From NCBI GenBank assembly GCA_965199865.1, contig CBDATU010000020.1:558001-622000 (forward strand): a stretch of 64,000 bases of DNA, given 5' to 3'. A model generated the notes under the pieces. It ran no database searches and was not told the DNA's origin. It saw only the letters and a program-made list of their open reading frames with translations. A program made the position numbers and the translations under genes. The DNA comes from JAPOUP01 sp965199865 (GTDB lineage Bacteria > Pseudomonadota > Alphaproteobacteria > Rhodobacterales > Rhodobacteraceae). Positions 8,815 through 17,177 of the stretch are shown here, piece after piece (within the stretch, counting starts at the first letter, position 1; every line of letters starts with the position of its first letter).

Positions 8815-9443
8815 AACCAGAGCCGCAGGGTGCCGCCCGAAATCCCCAGTGTCCCTATCGGTTTCGTCATTTCGGCTGACAGACGGCATTTCGCGGTATG
8901 GTAACGAGTCAGTGATGTCCCGCACCACCGCCGCGAAGCATAGCAACGACACCGTAGTCGCCATCCACAATGGCTCGTTCCACGGCAACGACCTGTGAAT
9001 GCCAACGCTCACAGGAAGTGAGTCTTCGTAAACTCCAATCGGCCACGGAAAGACATGCGGCTGGATGGGACGCCGCGGCGGAAGCCAGGAATTTCAGGCT
9101 GAGACGCGGCACGGACTCCACAGGCTGAATTAGGCGGGAGCATTATCCGGAACGTTCTGAACATCGTCGCCGAATGTCAGCCCCATCAGGAAACATCTCC
9201 CTGGGAAGGAGAACAGCGGTCTCGACGTGAACCGTCCAGATTTCGGGCGATGTTCACCTGATCAGGCCAACGAAGCCCAATTGATCCGATCAGTCGGATT
9301 TCTGATCCCGGTTCCCGTCGACAAAAGTCTGGCCTCGAGATCCGGGGGACTGAATGCCTGCCGGAGATTCGACCGCCTTGAACCGGGCATGATCTCCGTG
9401 CTGGATTCGCCCAGAAGTTCAAACGGAAGCCAAAGGATGGATA
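8815..9443. other. Long intergenic region after the ABC operon
   Basis: About 630 bases lie between the ATPase gene and tRNA-Thr. Only short overlapping frames occur, with no ribosome binding sites, signal peptides or known motifs. I see no strong terminator hairpin with a T-run and no recognisable RNA gene. It may hold decayed sequence. Confidence 0.4.
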
Positions 9444-9519
9444 TGGTGCCGACAGAGGGACTCGAACCCCCGGCCCACTGATTACAAATCAGTTGCTCTA
9501 CCAGCTGAGCTATGTCGGC
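9444..9519 (-). tRNA. tRNA-Thr (anticodon TGT), CCA encoded
   Basis: Reading the minus strand gives a 76-nucleotide cloverleaf. The acceptor arm is GCCGACA paired with TGTCGGC, followed by discriminator A and an encoded CCA (9444-9446). The D arm contains AGCTGGTA, and the T arm has GTTCGAG. The anticodon stem is ACTGA/TCAGT around loop TTTGTAA, so the anticodon is TGT (complement at 9484-9486), reading ACN threonine codons. It lies 45 bases downstream of the GapR-like gene on the same strand. Confidence 0.96.
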
Positions 9520-9564
9520 TTTCAGTCAGGAAACTAACCACTCCGATGCGCCTCTGCAAGGGAG

Positions 9565-9813
9565 TTACATGCCCAGAGCCTCCCTGTACATTTCGAGGAC
9601 GGCCTCTTCCTCGGCAACATCGTCCTTGTCCCGCTTTCGAAGCGCGATCACCTTGCGCATGACCTTGGTATCGTAGCCACGGCCCTTCGCCTCAGCCATC
9701 ACTTCTTTCTGCTGACCGACGATTTCACTCTTCTCCTCCTCAAGGCGTTCGAAACGTTCAATAAACTGCCTCAATTCGTCGGCGGCTACGCGGTAGGATG
9801 CGTCATCGTTCAT
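9565..9813 (-). CDS. gapR: GapR-family (DUF2312) DNA-binding protein
   Basis: I choose ATG 9813, which gives 82 residues beginning MNDDASYRVAADELRQFIERFERLE. The longer in-frame upstream extension lacks family character. The protein is almost entirely helical and charged (EEEKSEIVGQQKEVMAEAKGRG, then KVMRKVIALRKRDKDD), matching DUF2312. The Caulobacter member, GapR, binds AT-rich, overtwisted DNA ahead of replication and transcription and assists topoisomerases. The family is near universal in alphaproteobacteria. That this copy does the same is inference from family membership. Confidence 0.88.
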   Translation of the reverse strand: MNDDASYRVAADELRQFIERFERLEEEKSEIVGQQKEVMAEAKGRGYDTKVMRKVIALRKRDKDDVAEEEAVLEMYREALGM

Positions 9814-9931
9814 TGCCTGTATCCTTCTGCGGTGATAGAATGAACGCTCTAGCTTCAAGCGCCGAGGCCCGCAAGCACGAAGTTGGCTGCTCAAGGACCT
9901 TCGCCGCACCAGGCGCTGGGACACAAACTCG

Positions 9932-10159
9932 ATGGAGGCATTCTTGGATCCGTTGATCTGGAGCGGTGCGGCTGCGACACTGTTCGGTATCGCCGCACTG
10001 ATTTGGTGTATCGCCACGGTTCTGCGCGCCAGACGCGCCCGGCTGGCTGATGATGAACTACGTGACCGCCTACGACGTGTGCTTCCGGTGAACCTTGCAG
10101 CACTATTTCTTTCCGTAATCGGATTGATGATGGTGGTTGTGGGCGTTCTTCTCGGCTGA
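9932..10159 (+). CDS. Small two-span membrane protein, function unknown
   Basis: The 75-residue frame encodes two hydrophobic helices (about residues 8-30, LIWSGAAATLFGIAALIWCI, and 52-74, LAALFLSVIGLMMVVVGVLL). They flank a basic and acidic hinge (LRARRARLADDELRDRLRRV). The regular two-helix pattern and good start context argue for a real gene. It diverges from the GapR-like gene with about 120 bases between. I recognise the shape as a small conserved hypothetical of alphaproteobacteria but know no function. Confidence 0.65.
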   Translation: MEAFLDPLIWSGAAATLFGIAALIWCIATVLRARRARLADDELRDRLRRVLPVNLAALFLSVIGLMMVVVGVLLG

Positions 10160-10718
10160 ATTCACATGTTGCGCGCCATCATAGGCCTTGATCGGCAGAC
10201 AGGATGCCATCTCCCATCTCCGGGGACATTACTCGACCGCCAATATCCACGATCTTCTTCTAGATATTTAACAGTTCTTTAACTTCCGACCACATACTGT
10301 GCAAAACACCAGAAAATGTATATTCCTCAATTTCAGACGCGCAGTGTTGAGAGCGGCATATTTTCGCCGATCAGGAGATGATTAAGCAATTAGTGGCTTG
10401 CATTAGCTCCGAATTTCAATAAACATGGGTGCAGAAAACAATAGAGCCTGACAGCGGCTGTGGCTGAATCTCTGGAGTTGATGATGTTCATCACTCCTGA
10501 CGGCCATCAGATAGGCGAAGCAGGCAATATGAGCGGTATCATGAATGTAGGCCAAGGCGTCCTGACCACAGCCTTGCCGAACCGGATCCAGGATATCTTC
10601 TCCGGGGCGGTCTGTAGTTCGTGCCGAATTGCCACAGGCTTTCGGGCAGGTTCCTTTCGCCGCTGCCGTGACCGCCGCAAACTGATGTCAACAGACCCAA
10701 ACAGACAACGAGGCGAAA
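10160..10718. other. AT-richer intergenic region
   Basis: The segment near 10255-10440 is clearly more AT-rich than its surroundings, with stretches such as TCTAGATATTTAACAG, so it may contain promoters. A 106-codon frame from 10460 lacks a coherent protein pattern and runs into the next gene in another frame, so I do not call it. No RNA gene is recognisable. Confidence 0.4.
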
Positions 10719-11018
10719 ATGAGAGCAGTCATTATCGCAGCCGTTTTCGCGCTGGCAGGTCCATCCGCGGCGCAGGCTGAAGCTATCGAACGGGCGTGCA
10801 TGAATTCCGGCCGAGAGGCCGCCAGTCACTGTCTCTGCAGCTGCATACAGAATCTGGCGGACATGATGCTGTCACGAAGAGATCAGGTCATCGCCGCAAG
10901 TTTTCTCAGGAGTCCGGATCTGTCCCAGGAAGTCCGTCAGTCGAACCGCCGCAGCGATGAACGCTTCTGGAAAAAATACACGTCATTCGGCCATTCCGCG
11001 GAAATGAATTGCGGCTGA
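10719..11018 (+). CDS. Small secreted cysteine-rich protein, function unknown
   Basis: The 99-residue product starts after a GAGGCGAAA site. It has a signal peptide, MRAVIIAAVFALAGPSAAQA, with cleavage near residue 20-22. The mature part has five cysteines (27, 38, 40, 42 and 98), three of them clustered as CLCSC. The final Cys could pair with one of the cluster, so an exported disulfide-stabilised or metal-binding domain is possible. The tail pattern RFWKKYTSFG looks conserved-hypothetical in Rhodobacteraceae to me, but I cannot name a family. No catalytic motif is visible. Confidence 0.7.
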   Translation: MRAVIIAAVFALAGPSAAQAEAIERACMNSGREAASHCLCSCIQNLADMMLSRRDQVIAASFLRSPDLSQEVRQSNRRSDERFWKKYTSFGHSAEMNCG

Positions 11019-11301
11019 GGCGAGCACGGCCAGGTCGCGACCACTGTTCCGCCTTAATCCTGTCGACTGTCCCGCTCCGGCTGGTGGGTTACGGGTCTGG
11101 CCGTAATGTGGGTTTGCTGAAGGGTATCTGGAGGACCAACGGTCCGAAACCCTTCTGACCCGGTTCATCCAGCTTGCGTTCCCGGTGTCAATCGGCCCAT
11201 CTCAGCCACTCAGACGTGATCCCGCAAAGGCAACGGAGAGGGGTATGGTCGGCTTCAGAAGCGGTTAGTGTGGATTTCCCTCGAAACAGGAGCCCGTTGC
11301 A

Positions 11302-11997
11302 ATGAACATCGTCATTCTGACTGGTGCCGGAATCAGCGCGGAAAGCGGCCTTGGAACCTTCCGGGACAGTGACGGGCTCTGGACGAAATACGACCTGAGT
11401 GACGTGGCGACACCTGAGGGATTCTCCCGAAATCCGGCGCTTGTGCACGAATTCTATAATGCGCGACGAAGGAATTGCCGAACGGCCATACCAAATGCCG
11501 CCCATGCGGCGCTCGCGCGTCTGGAACGCGACCATCCCGGCAAAGTCCAGCTGGTGACCCAGAACATCGATGACCTTCACGAGCGAGCCGGAAGCCAGGC
11601 CATCTGGCATATGCACGGAGAAATCACCCGCGCGCTCTGCGCTGTCTGTGCGCATCGCTGGAGCGCACCAGACGAAATGAAACCCAACGACCCCTGCCCC
11701 GCCTGCGGTGCGGCGGCTACCCGCCCCGACGTCGTCTGGTTCGGGGAGTTTCCCTATTTCATGGACCAAATCCACGATCGACTGGAAAAATCCGATCTCT
11801 TCGTCTCAATCGGCACTTCCGGAAGTGTCTACCCTGCCGCCGAATTCGTCAATATGGCCACCGACGCAGGCGCCCGGACACTGGAACTCAACCTGGAGCC
11901 GTCTGAAACGGCGTCGGCTTTCATGAATGTCCGGCAGGGAAAGGCTAGCGAACTTGTGCCATGCTGGGTCGATGAGGTCCTTTCCACGATTTCCTGA
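11302..11997 (+). CDS. cobB: NAD-dependent sirtuin deacylase CobB
   Basis: The 231-residue protein has the NAD-binding motif TGAGISAESGLGTFRD (7-22), QNID (87-90), catalytic His 105 in HMHGE, and a zinc ribbon of two CxxC pairs (Cys 113/116 and 132/135). A YNARR segment (Tyr 52, Arg 55) matches the YxxR signature of class III sirtuins, which remove acidic acyl groups such as succinyl as well as acetyl. It is preceded by CAGGAG and converges on the copper chaperone gene. CobB proteins control acyl-CoA synthetases and metabolic enzymes by lysine deacylation. The targets here are not known. Confidence 0.95.
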   Translation: MNIVILTGAGISAESGLGTFRDSDGLWTKYDLSDVATPEGFSRNPALVHEFYNARRRNCRTAIPNAAHAALARLERDHPGKVQLVTQNIDDLHERAGSQAIWHMHGEITRALCAVCAHRWSAPDEMKPNDPCPACGAAATRPDVVWFGEFPYFMDQIHDRLEKSDLFVSIGTSGSVYPAAEFVNMATDAGARTLELNLEPSETASAFMNVRQGKASELVPCWVDEVLSTIS

Positions 11998-12029
11998 CGA
12001 CCTGCGCCGGTGCCTCCAGTTCAGCGCGG

Positions 12030-12506
12030 TCAATTCCCATTGCTGCCGCCCGCCTCAACCTGGCCGGGCTCACGTTCCAGATCGACCACTATTTCCAGCG
12101 CCACCTCGCCTGCCCGTTCAAGTATTAGCGTCACCGGAATCAGGTCGCCCTGTCTCCAGGGACTCGCCAGACCCAAGAACATCAAATGGTCTCCGCCGCG
12201 AACGAGCGAATGGCTGCCTCCCGCCGGAATGACGATTCCTTCCTCTAACTTCTTCATCCGCATCACGCCGTCACCTTGGTCAATGTGGGTGTGCAGTTCC
12301 ACCCGCGCCGACGCGTCGCTTGCAGCTGAGACCAGACGGTCACTGGCGTCACCGTCGTTCCGGATAACCATGAATGCGGCCCCGGCCCTCGCCAGAGGGC
12401 CTGATGAACGGGCATAGGCTCCTTCGACGCTTATCTCCGCAGGCGACGCACTGGCCGACACCACTGAGACCAGCATCGCTGTCAACAAGGGAAGCCTCGG
12501 CAACAT
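12030..12506 (-). CDS. Copper chaperone PCu(A)C family protein
   Basis: The 158-residue protein has a signal peptide (MLPRLPLLTAMLVSVVSASA, cleavage near residue 23). The PCu(A)C copper site is formed by a His near 72-74, a Met near 82-84, and His 107/Met 109 in GGDHLMFLGL. Such periplasmic proteins carry Cu(I) to the CuA or CuB centre of cytochrome oxidase or buffer copper. It converges with the sirtuin gene, leaving 32 bases between stops. No SCO1 partner gene is adjacent. Confidence 0.92.
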   Translation of the reverse strand: MLPRLPLLTAMLVSVVSASASPAEISVEGAYARSSGPLARAGAAFMVIRNDGDASDRLVSAASDASARVELHTHIDQGDGVMRMKKLEEGIVIPAGGSHSLVRGGDHLMFLGLASPWRQGDLIPVTLILERAGEVALEIVVDLEREPGQVEAGGSNGN

Positions 12507-12855
12507 GATTGACCTACTCCATAGGCGTCTGGTGAGGGGTGCTGTTCTGGTGGGCCATCAAGCTGGAACACACGGATTCGCGACCCGTCCTGAAGTAAAT
12601 CCGACGGAGTTACGTCCGGATACACCCGCAGGATCGATTGGTCGGTTCACATTGATGAGACGGATGGCGTGGCGGAATACATCTGGCGGCCTCGTCCGGG
12701 AACGGTTTCGAACCACGGAAAATGTCTACGCGGACCAGTCCCAGCACTGAAGCATCGCATCAGTCTGGTCAGGTATTCGGTTACCTTGAGGTAACAGCGA
12801 TCACACCAGGCCAGATAGAATCGTGGCTGTCCTGTCGTGGAACACTGATCACCGA
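12507..12855. other. Intergenic region between PCu(A)C and rpmB
   Basis: About 350 bases hold the upstream region of the copper chaperone gene and the downstream region of rpmB. Two short inverted repeats occur: GTTACC-TTGA-GGTAAC near 12780 and CTGATC-ACC-GATCAG at 12845-12859, the latter overlapping the rpmB stop. They could help end rpmB transcription, but no T-run is present. No gene is evident. Confidence 0.4.
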
Positions 12856-13143
12856 TCAGGCAACAACCCGTGCCTTGGCGATCTCTTTCTTGATCCTGAG
12901 CGCATTGTCACTGAGATCCGCATCCCTGGCTTTATCCAGGAACGCGTCCAACCCGCCACGGTGGTCAATGGCGCGAAGCGCCGCGGACGATACGCGTAGC
13001 TTGAAACTCCTCTCAAGCGTCTCCGACATAAGCGTGACGTCGTTCAGATTTGGAAGAAAACGGCGCTTTGTTCTGTTGTTGGCGTGGCTGACGTTATTGC
13101 CGACCATTGGCCCCTTTCCAGTAAGTTCGCAGCGGCGCGACAT
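12856..13143 (-). CDS. rpmB: 50S ribosomal protein L28
   Basis: The 95-residue basic protein begins MSRRCELTGKGPMVGNNVSH and continues NRTKRRFLPNL, the standard L28 opening. It follows with LRVSSAALRAIDHRGGLDAFL. Length and composition match alphaproteobacterial L28, which is longer than the enteric form. L28 is part of the large subunit near the E site. The gene stands alone, as rpmB does in many alphaproteobacteria, with over 300 bases upstream that should include its promoter. Confidence 0.97.
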   Translation of the reverse strand: MSRRCELTGKGPMVGNNVSHANNRTKRRFLPNLNDVTLMSETLERSFKLRVSSAALRAIDHRGGLDAFLDKARDADLSDNALRIKKEIAKARVVA

Positions 13144-13464
13144 GAGCCTTGTTCTCCGTTTCGTGAATGCCCCCGGCCAACGCCGAAAAGGGCAGCGCTA
13201 CATAAGTTGCTGGCGCCACCTGCGCAGCGCCGCGAATTCCGTTCACGCCGTCTACCGTGCGTTATTCGGGCAGTCAACCGAATTGATCGCGTCGGGTCAC
13301 ATGTTCATTTCCAGCCCTTCGCTTGACTCCGATATGTGCCAATAATGGACATTGGCATAGGCCCTAACTTCCAATCACAGTTTGCCGGGAACGGTTCCAA
13401 ACAGGTTGGAATCTGGATACGAGATATCCCTGGTTCAATCGCCCGTACAGCGAAGGAGCAGGGA
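13144..13464. other. Divergent intergenic region between rpmB and the phosphomannomutase gene
   Basis: About 320 bases separate two divergent genes, so both promoters should lie here. I do not see a convincing -35/-10 pair. In-frame upstream extension of the sugar phosphomutase to 13336 is possible but lacks a ribosome binding site and family similarity. No other gene is evident. Confidence 0.4.
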
Positions 13465-14829
13465 ATGACCCTGAAGGCATTCAAGGAATATGACCTTAGA
13501 GGTCGCGTTGGTGAAGACATCGACGAAGGTCTGGTCTATCGGCTTGGACGCGCATTCGCGCGAGTCCAGAAGCCCGAACGCGTCGTGCTGGGTCAGGATG
13601 TCCGCAGATCTTCACCAATGCTGCTGGACGCCCTGGCACAAGGCCTGCAGGCCGAAGGCATTGATGTTCTGGACATAGGACTCTGCGGCACCGAGGAAGT
13701 CTATTTCGCCACCGATCACTTTGGTACCGGCGGCGGAATGATGGTGACCGCCAGCCACAATCCTGCGGATGACAATGGCGTCAAGCTCGTCGGAACGGGC
13801 GCACGTCCGATCAACAGGGCCAGCGGCCTTGCGGAAATACAGAGGCTGGTTGAGGCAGACGGATTCGGTCCACCGACCGCGGCAAGAGGTTTGCGCAGAA
13901 AGGCGAATTCGCGTGCGACCTATGTCCAGAGACTGCTGTCCTTCGTCGACACGAACGCCCTGCAGCCAGCAAAAGTATTGGTGAATGCAGGAAACGGAGC
14001 CGCCGGCCCCACTTTTGATGCGATCGTCGACGCGCTCCCTGGCGCACCGGTCGAGTTTGTCCGAATGCACCATGAACCCGACGGCGACTTCCCCAACGGT
14101 ATTCCCAATCCGTTGCTTCCAGAAAACCAGCCAGCCATTGGCAATGCCACAAGAGAGCATCACGCCGATCTTGGCATTGCATGGGACGGCGACTTCGACC
14201 GCTGCTTCTTCTTCGATAAAGCCGGATCCTTCGTCGAAGGAGAATACGTCGTCGGATTGCTTGCTGCCGCCATCCTGGACAGGTCACCGCAGGGATCAAG
14301 GATTGTGCACGACCCCCGCATAATGTGGAACACCATGCGCATCGTTGACTCCCTGGGCGGTAAGGCAGTCGTATCCCGAACGGGCCACGCACTGGTCAAG
14401 GAGACGATGCGAAAGGTGAACGCGGTCTATGGCGGCGAGATGTCGGGGCATCATTATTTCCGGGACTTCATGTATTGCGACAGCGGAATGGTGCCGTGGC
14501 TCCTGGTGTTATGTCACATGTCGAATTCGGGACGCCCTATGTCCGAACTGGTAGCCGATATGCGCGCCCGACATCCTTCCTCCGGGGAGCGCACTCTCCG
14601 ACTGGCTGATGCGGATGCGGCGATCGCCACCATCGAAGCGGAATTCACCGCAGGCGGAACGATCGACCGACTTGACGGGCTATCGGTTGAGTTCGACCGC
14701 TGGCGGTTCAACCTACGTAAATCAAACACGGAGGCGGCTGTGAGGCTGAACGCCGAAAGCCGAGCCGATCCCGTACTTCTGGCGGAAAAGGTCCAGGCCA
14801 TCATCAGCAGGCTCAATGATTTCGCCTGA
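13465..14829 (+). CDS. Phosphomannomutase/phosphoglucomutase (AlgC/ManB type)
   Basis: ATG 13465 follows an AAGGAG site and gives 454 residues. Catalytic Ser 97 lies in TASHNP, the metal loop is DGDFDR (Asp 241, 243, 245), the sugar-binding loop is GEMSGH (324-329), and the phosphate-binding loop is SNTE (420-423). All four elements of an active alpha-D-phosphohexomutase are present. The enzyme converts mannose-6-P or glucose-6-P to the 1-phosphate for polysaccharide, LPS or nucleotide-sugar synthesis. Relative preference for glucose or mannose cannot be read from sequence. It is monocistronic. Confidence 0.94.
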   Translation: MTLKAFKEYDLRGRVGEDIDEGLVYRLGRAFARVQKPERVVLGQDVRRSSPMLLDALAQGLQAEGIDVLDIGLCGTEEVYFATDHFGTGGGMMVTASHNPADDNGVKLVGTGARPINRASGLAEIQRLVEADGFGPPTAARGLRRKANSRATYVQRLLSFVDTNALQPAKVLVNAGNGAAGPTFDAIVDALPGAPVEFVRMHHEPDGDFPNGIPNPLLPENQPAIGNATREHHADLGIAWDGDFDRCFFFDKAGSFVEGEYVVGLLAAAILDRSPQGSRIVHDPRIMWNTMRIVDSLGGKAVVSRTGHALVKETMRKVNAVYGGEMSGHHYFRDFMYCDSGMVPWLLVLCHMSNSGRPMSELVADMRARHPSSGERTLRLADADAAIATIEAEFTAGGTIDRLDGLSVEFDRWRFNLRKSNTEAAVRLNAESRADPVLLAEKVQAIISRLNDFA

Positions 14830-14984
14830 CCAAGGGACGCGACTTCCAAGCACAGGCCGTCATTTTGCCTCCTGCTCCCGTCAACGCCACGGCAGATGAG
14901 GCTTGAAACCGGAGTATCACCGCCCGAAATAGACTTCATGCGATCCAACCGCAGCGTCACGCCAGCCAGAAATCGGAGCGGCCA

Positions 14985-15560
14985 ATGCCCAAACCCAACC
15001 TTTCAGCCCTTGACTTCCTGCTTTCCCGCCGGTCCCGTCCAGCGAAGACACTCAAGGGCCCGGTGCCCGACCGCAACACTCTCCGCACGATTCTCACCGC
15101 TGCAGCTCGCAGTCCCGATCACGGAAAGCTCGAACCCTGGCGATTCATCGTGTTGGGATCCTCGGCTCTGGGGCATCTGGCGAAACTGGCCGAGCAGCGC
15201 GCTCCCGCTCTTGGTATAGAGCCCGAAAAGGTGGAAAAGGGCGTCAGACAGTTCTCTGACGCGGATCTTGCCGTCGCGGTGATTTCCAGCCCCAGGCCGT
15301 CCGAAAAGATTCCGTTGATTGAACAGACATACTCCGCCGGTGCCGTCTGCCTGGCGCTTCTTAACGCCGCCCTTGCCTCCGGATGGGGTGCCAACTGGCT
15401 AACGGGATGGGCGAGCTACGACAGGGAGTTCATGGAACGCGGCCTTGGCCTTGAACCCCATGAAACCATCGCTGGGTTCATTCATGTCGGCACGGAAACC
15501 GCCACCCCTCCCGACCGTCCCCGCCCTGACATCGACGCGATCACCGAGTGGCGAGACTAA
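14985..15560 (+). CDS. Nitroreductase family FMN-dependent oxidoreductase
   Basis: The 191-residue protein begins MPKPNLSALDFLLSRRSRPA. Features include RSPDHGKLEPWRFIVLG (FMN-binding region), AVAVISSPRP, a central ALASGWGANWLTGW and the C-terminal GFIHVGT. The short length and the DHGKLEPWRF motif fit the YdjA-like subgroup of nitroreductases. Such flavoproteins reduce nitro compounds, quinones or flavins with NAD(P)H, and the physiological substrate is usually unknown. The stop codon overlaps the start of the next gene (TAATG), indicating cotranscription. Confidence 0.9.
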   Translation: MPKPNLSALDFLLSRRSRPAKTLKGPVPDRNTLRTILTAAARSPDHGKLEPWRFIVLGSSALGHLAKLAEQRAPALGIEPEKVEKGVRQFSDADLAVAVISSPRPSEKIPLIEQTYSAGAVCLALLNAALASGWGANWLTGWASYDREFMERGLGLEPHETIAGFIHVGTETATPPDRPRPDIDAITEWRD

Positions 15561-16282
15561 TGGAGGCGATTCGGGATGTATCCCGGGCCTTGACCCTGGC
15601 GCTGCACCAGCTTTCGGACAGGCGCCTGCTGGGCGTCCTGCTGAAGGCACTGGCCATCACCACGATAACAACTGGCCCGTTCCTATTCGCATTCGCCCTA
15701 TTGTCTGGTCTTGTGGCACTGATCCTTCCTGACAGTCTGACTCTACCCTGGATTGGTCTCATTGGCTTCCTTGGCGTGTTCACCGACGGATTATTCAGTC
15801 GGACGGCATGGCTGTTCTGGACCTACATCATGTCGCCACTGACCGTTGCCATCGTCGGGGCGCTGCTTGATCCCATCGTGGCGGCTGTAGAAGCCCGCCA
15901 TTACCCGAATCTTCCGCCAGTACGACGCAGGGGGTTCTGGAAAACCGCTGGATATGCCGCTCGTTTTCTCCTGCTTATGCATGGTACCATCCTGGTTGCC
16001 GGGCTCGCCGCCTGGTTAACCGCAATTCCCGCTACCGTCGTGTTCGTGCTGGCCAGCGGTTACCTGATCGCACGCGAGTATTTCGAGACCGTTGCCATCC
16101 GGCGAATTGCTGACAGGGAAGCGAGACGCCGTGCCCACGACCACCTCCCCGCAGTCTGGCTTACCGGCTGCCTTGTTGCCCTGGCGCTCAATGTGCCGCT
16201 TGCCAACCTGATTGCGCCAATTGTCGGGGTGGCGGCATTCACTCACCTGTTTCATCGACTGCCGCACAGTCAAGCCGATTGA
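15560..16282 (+). CDS. EI24/CysZ-like integral membrane protein
   Basis: I choose ATG 15560, which overlaps the nitroreductase stop, over GTG 15548. The 240-residue product has several long hydrophobic segments (LLGVLLKALAITTITTGPFLF, then LVALILPDSLTLPWIGLIGFLGVF, and others). It also has a family-like REYFETVAIRR segment. This fits the EI24 domain family that includes the sulfate permease CysZ. Transport of sulfate is not established for these homologues. Its last 44 bases overlap the DUF1467 gene tail to tail. Confidence 0.8.
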   Translation: MEAIRDVSRALTLALHQLSDRRLLGVLLKALAITTITTGPFLFAFALLSGLVALILPDSLTLPWIGLIGFLGVFTDGLFSRTAWLFWTYIMSPLTVAIVGALLDPIVAAVEARHYPNLPPVRRRGFWKTAGYAARFLLLMHGTILVAGLAAWLTAIPATVVFVLASGYLIAREYFETVAIRRIADREARRRAHDHLPAVWLTGCLVALALNVPLANLIAPIVGVAAFTHLFHRLPHSQAD

Positions 16283-16532
16283 ACCAGTCAATGTCGCATA
16301 GGGTCACCATGCCCGAGACGATGATGCCGGCAACCACCACCCAGAGAATCACCGCAACCAGTGTTACAATCCTTAGTTTGCGGCCGAGGTCCAATGTTGC
16401 CGGTGCGCCTGGCTGCGTTCCCGGCACGACCTCTCCCGTGTCGCCCTGTGTCGTCAACCTTAACGGGAGCACGACAAACAGCACAACGAACCAGATTACC
16501 GCCAGAAGCACAAATGCGCTGGTGATACCCAT
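16239..16532 (-). CDS. DUF1467 family membrane protein
   Basis: The 97-residue protein has two membrane spans (residues about 4-26 and 56-77), the first being FVLLAVIWFVVLFVVLPLRL. It also has the family motif PLRLTTQGDTGEVVPGTQPGAP. DUF1467 is found mainly in alphaproteobacteria and has no known function. Its start overlaps the stop of the methylmalonyl-CoA epimerase gene by one base, an arrangement I associate with this lineage. The end overlaps the convergent EI24 gene. Confidence 0.9.
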   Translation of the reverse strand: MGITSAFVLLAVIWFVVLFVVLPLRLTTQGDTGEVVPGTQPGAPATLDLGRKLRIVTLVAVILWVVVAGIIVSGMVTLCDIDWFNRLDCAAVDETGE

Positions 16533-16936
16533 CAGGCCTGCTCAAGCTCAATCAGGCAGCCATTGAAATCCTTGGGATGGAGGAACAGCACGGGCTTTCC
16601 ATGTGCCCCAATCCTGGGTTCACCGTCCCCCAGAACCCGAGCCCCGGTTTCCTGCAGCCGATCCCTTGCCTGAACTATGTCTTCGACCTCGTAGCACACA
16701 TGGTGCATCCCACCCGATGGGTTCCTGTCGAGGAAGCCCTGAACTGGCGATCCTGTTCCCAGCGGGCTCATAAGTTCCACCTTGGAATTCGGCAACTCCA
16801 CGAATGCGACAGTTACTCCATGGTCGGGTTCGTCCTGAGGTTCGCTCACGCTGGCCCCTAGCGCCTCACGATACAGGGCCATCGCGGTTGACAGATTCGG
16901 GACGACAACCGCAATGTGGTTCAGACGTCCGATCAT
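16532..16936 (-). CDS. mce: Methylmalonyl-CoA epimerase
   Basis: The 134-residue VOC-fold protein begins MIGRLNHIAVVVPNLSTAMALYR and contains VELPNSKVELMSPLG, GGMHHVCYEVEDI and PKDFNGCLIELEQ, all typical of methylmalonyl-CoA epimerase. His 7, a central His in HHVCY and the final Glu are the expected metal ligands. It converts (S)- to (R)-methylmalonyl-CoA between propionyl-CoA carboxylase and methylmalonyl-CoA mutase, both encoded in this window about 8-14 kb away. An AAGGAA site precedes the start. Confidence 0.95.
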   Translation of the reverse strand: MIGRLNHIAVVVPNLSTAMALYREALGASVSEPQDEPDHGVTVAFVELPNSKVELMSPLGTGSPVQGFLDRNPSGGMHHVCYEVEDIVQARDRLQETGARVLGDGEPRIGAHGKPVLFLHPKDFNGCLIELEQA

Positions 16937-17177
16937 GGCGGGTTCCTTCAGAAATTCAGGTCACTCTATGCGGCTAGCGCCCCCACTCCGCAAGTGGATT
17001 CCGCGTTGATGGTCGGGTGATATCTGGAATCTGCCGGATATATCCGGGGGCTGTGTTCTGACTGGCACTGGACTCTCCGACCTGCTTCGACCACAGCGGG
17101 AGACACATCCATGCACGGCAGGATGCCGGAACTGACAAGGGACAGCCGGGCACTACATCCGCATAACCATTCTGGAA

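Noticed and set aside
10460..10780. Plus-strand 106-codon frame
   Set aside because: Overlaps the start of the Cys-rich secreted protein gene in another frame and lacks a coherent protein pattern.
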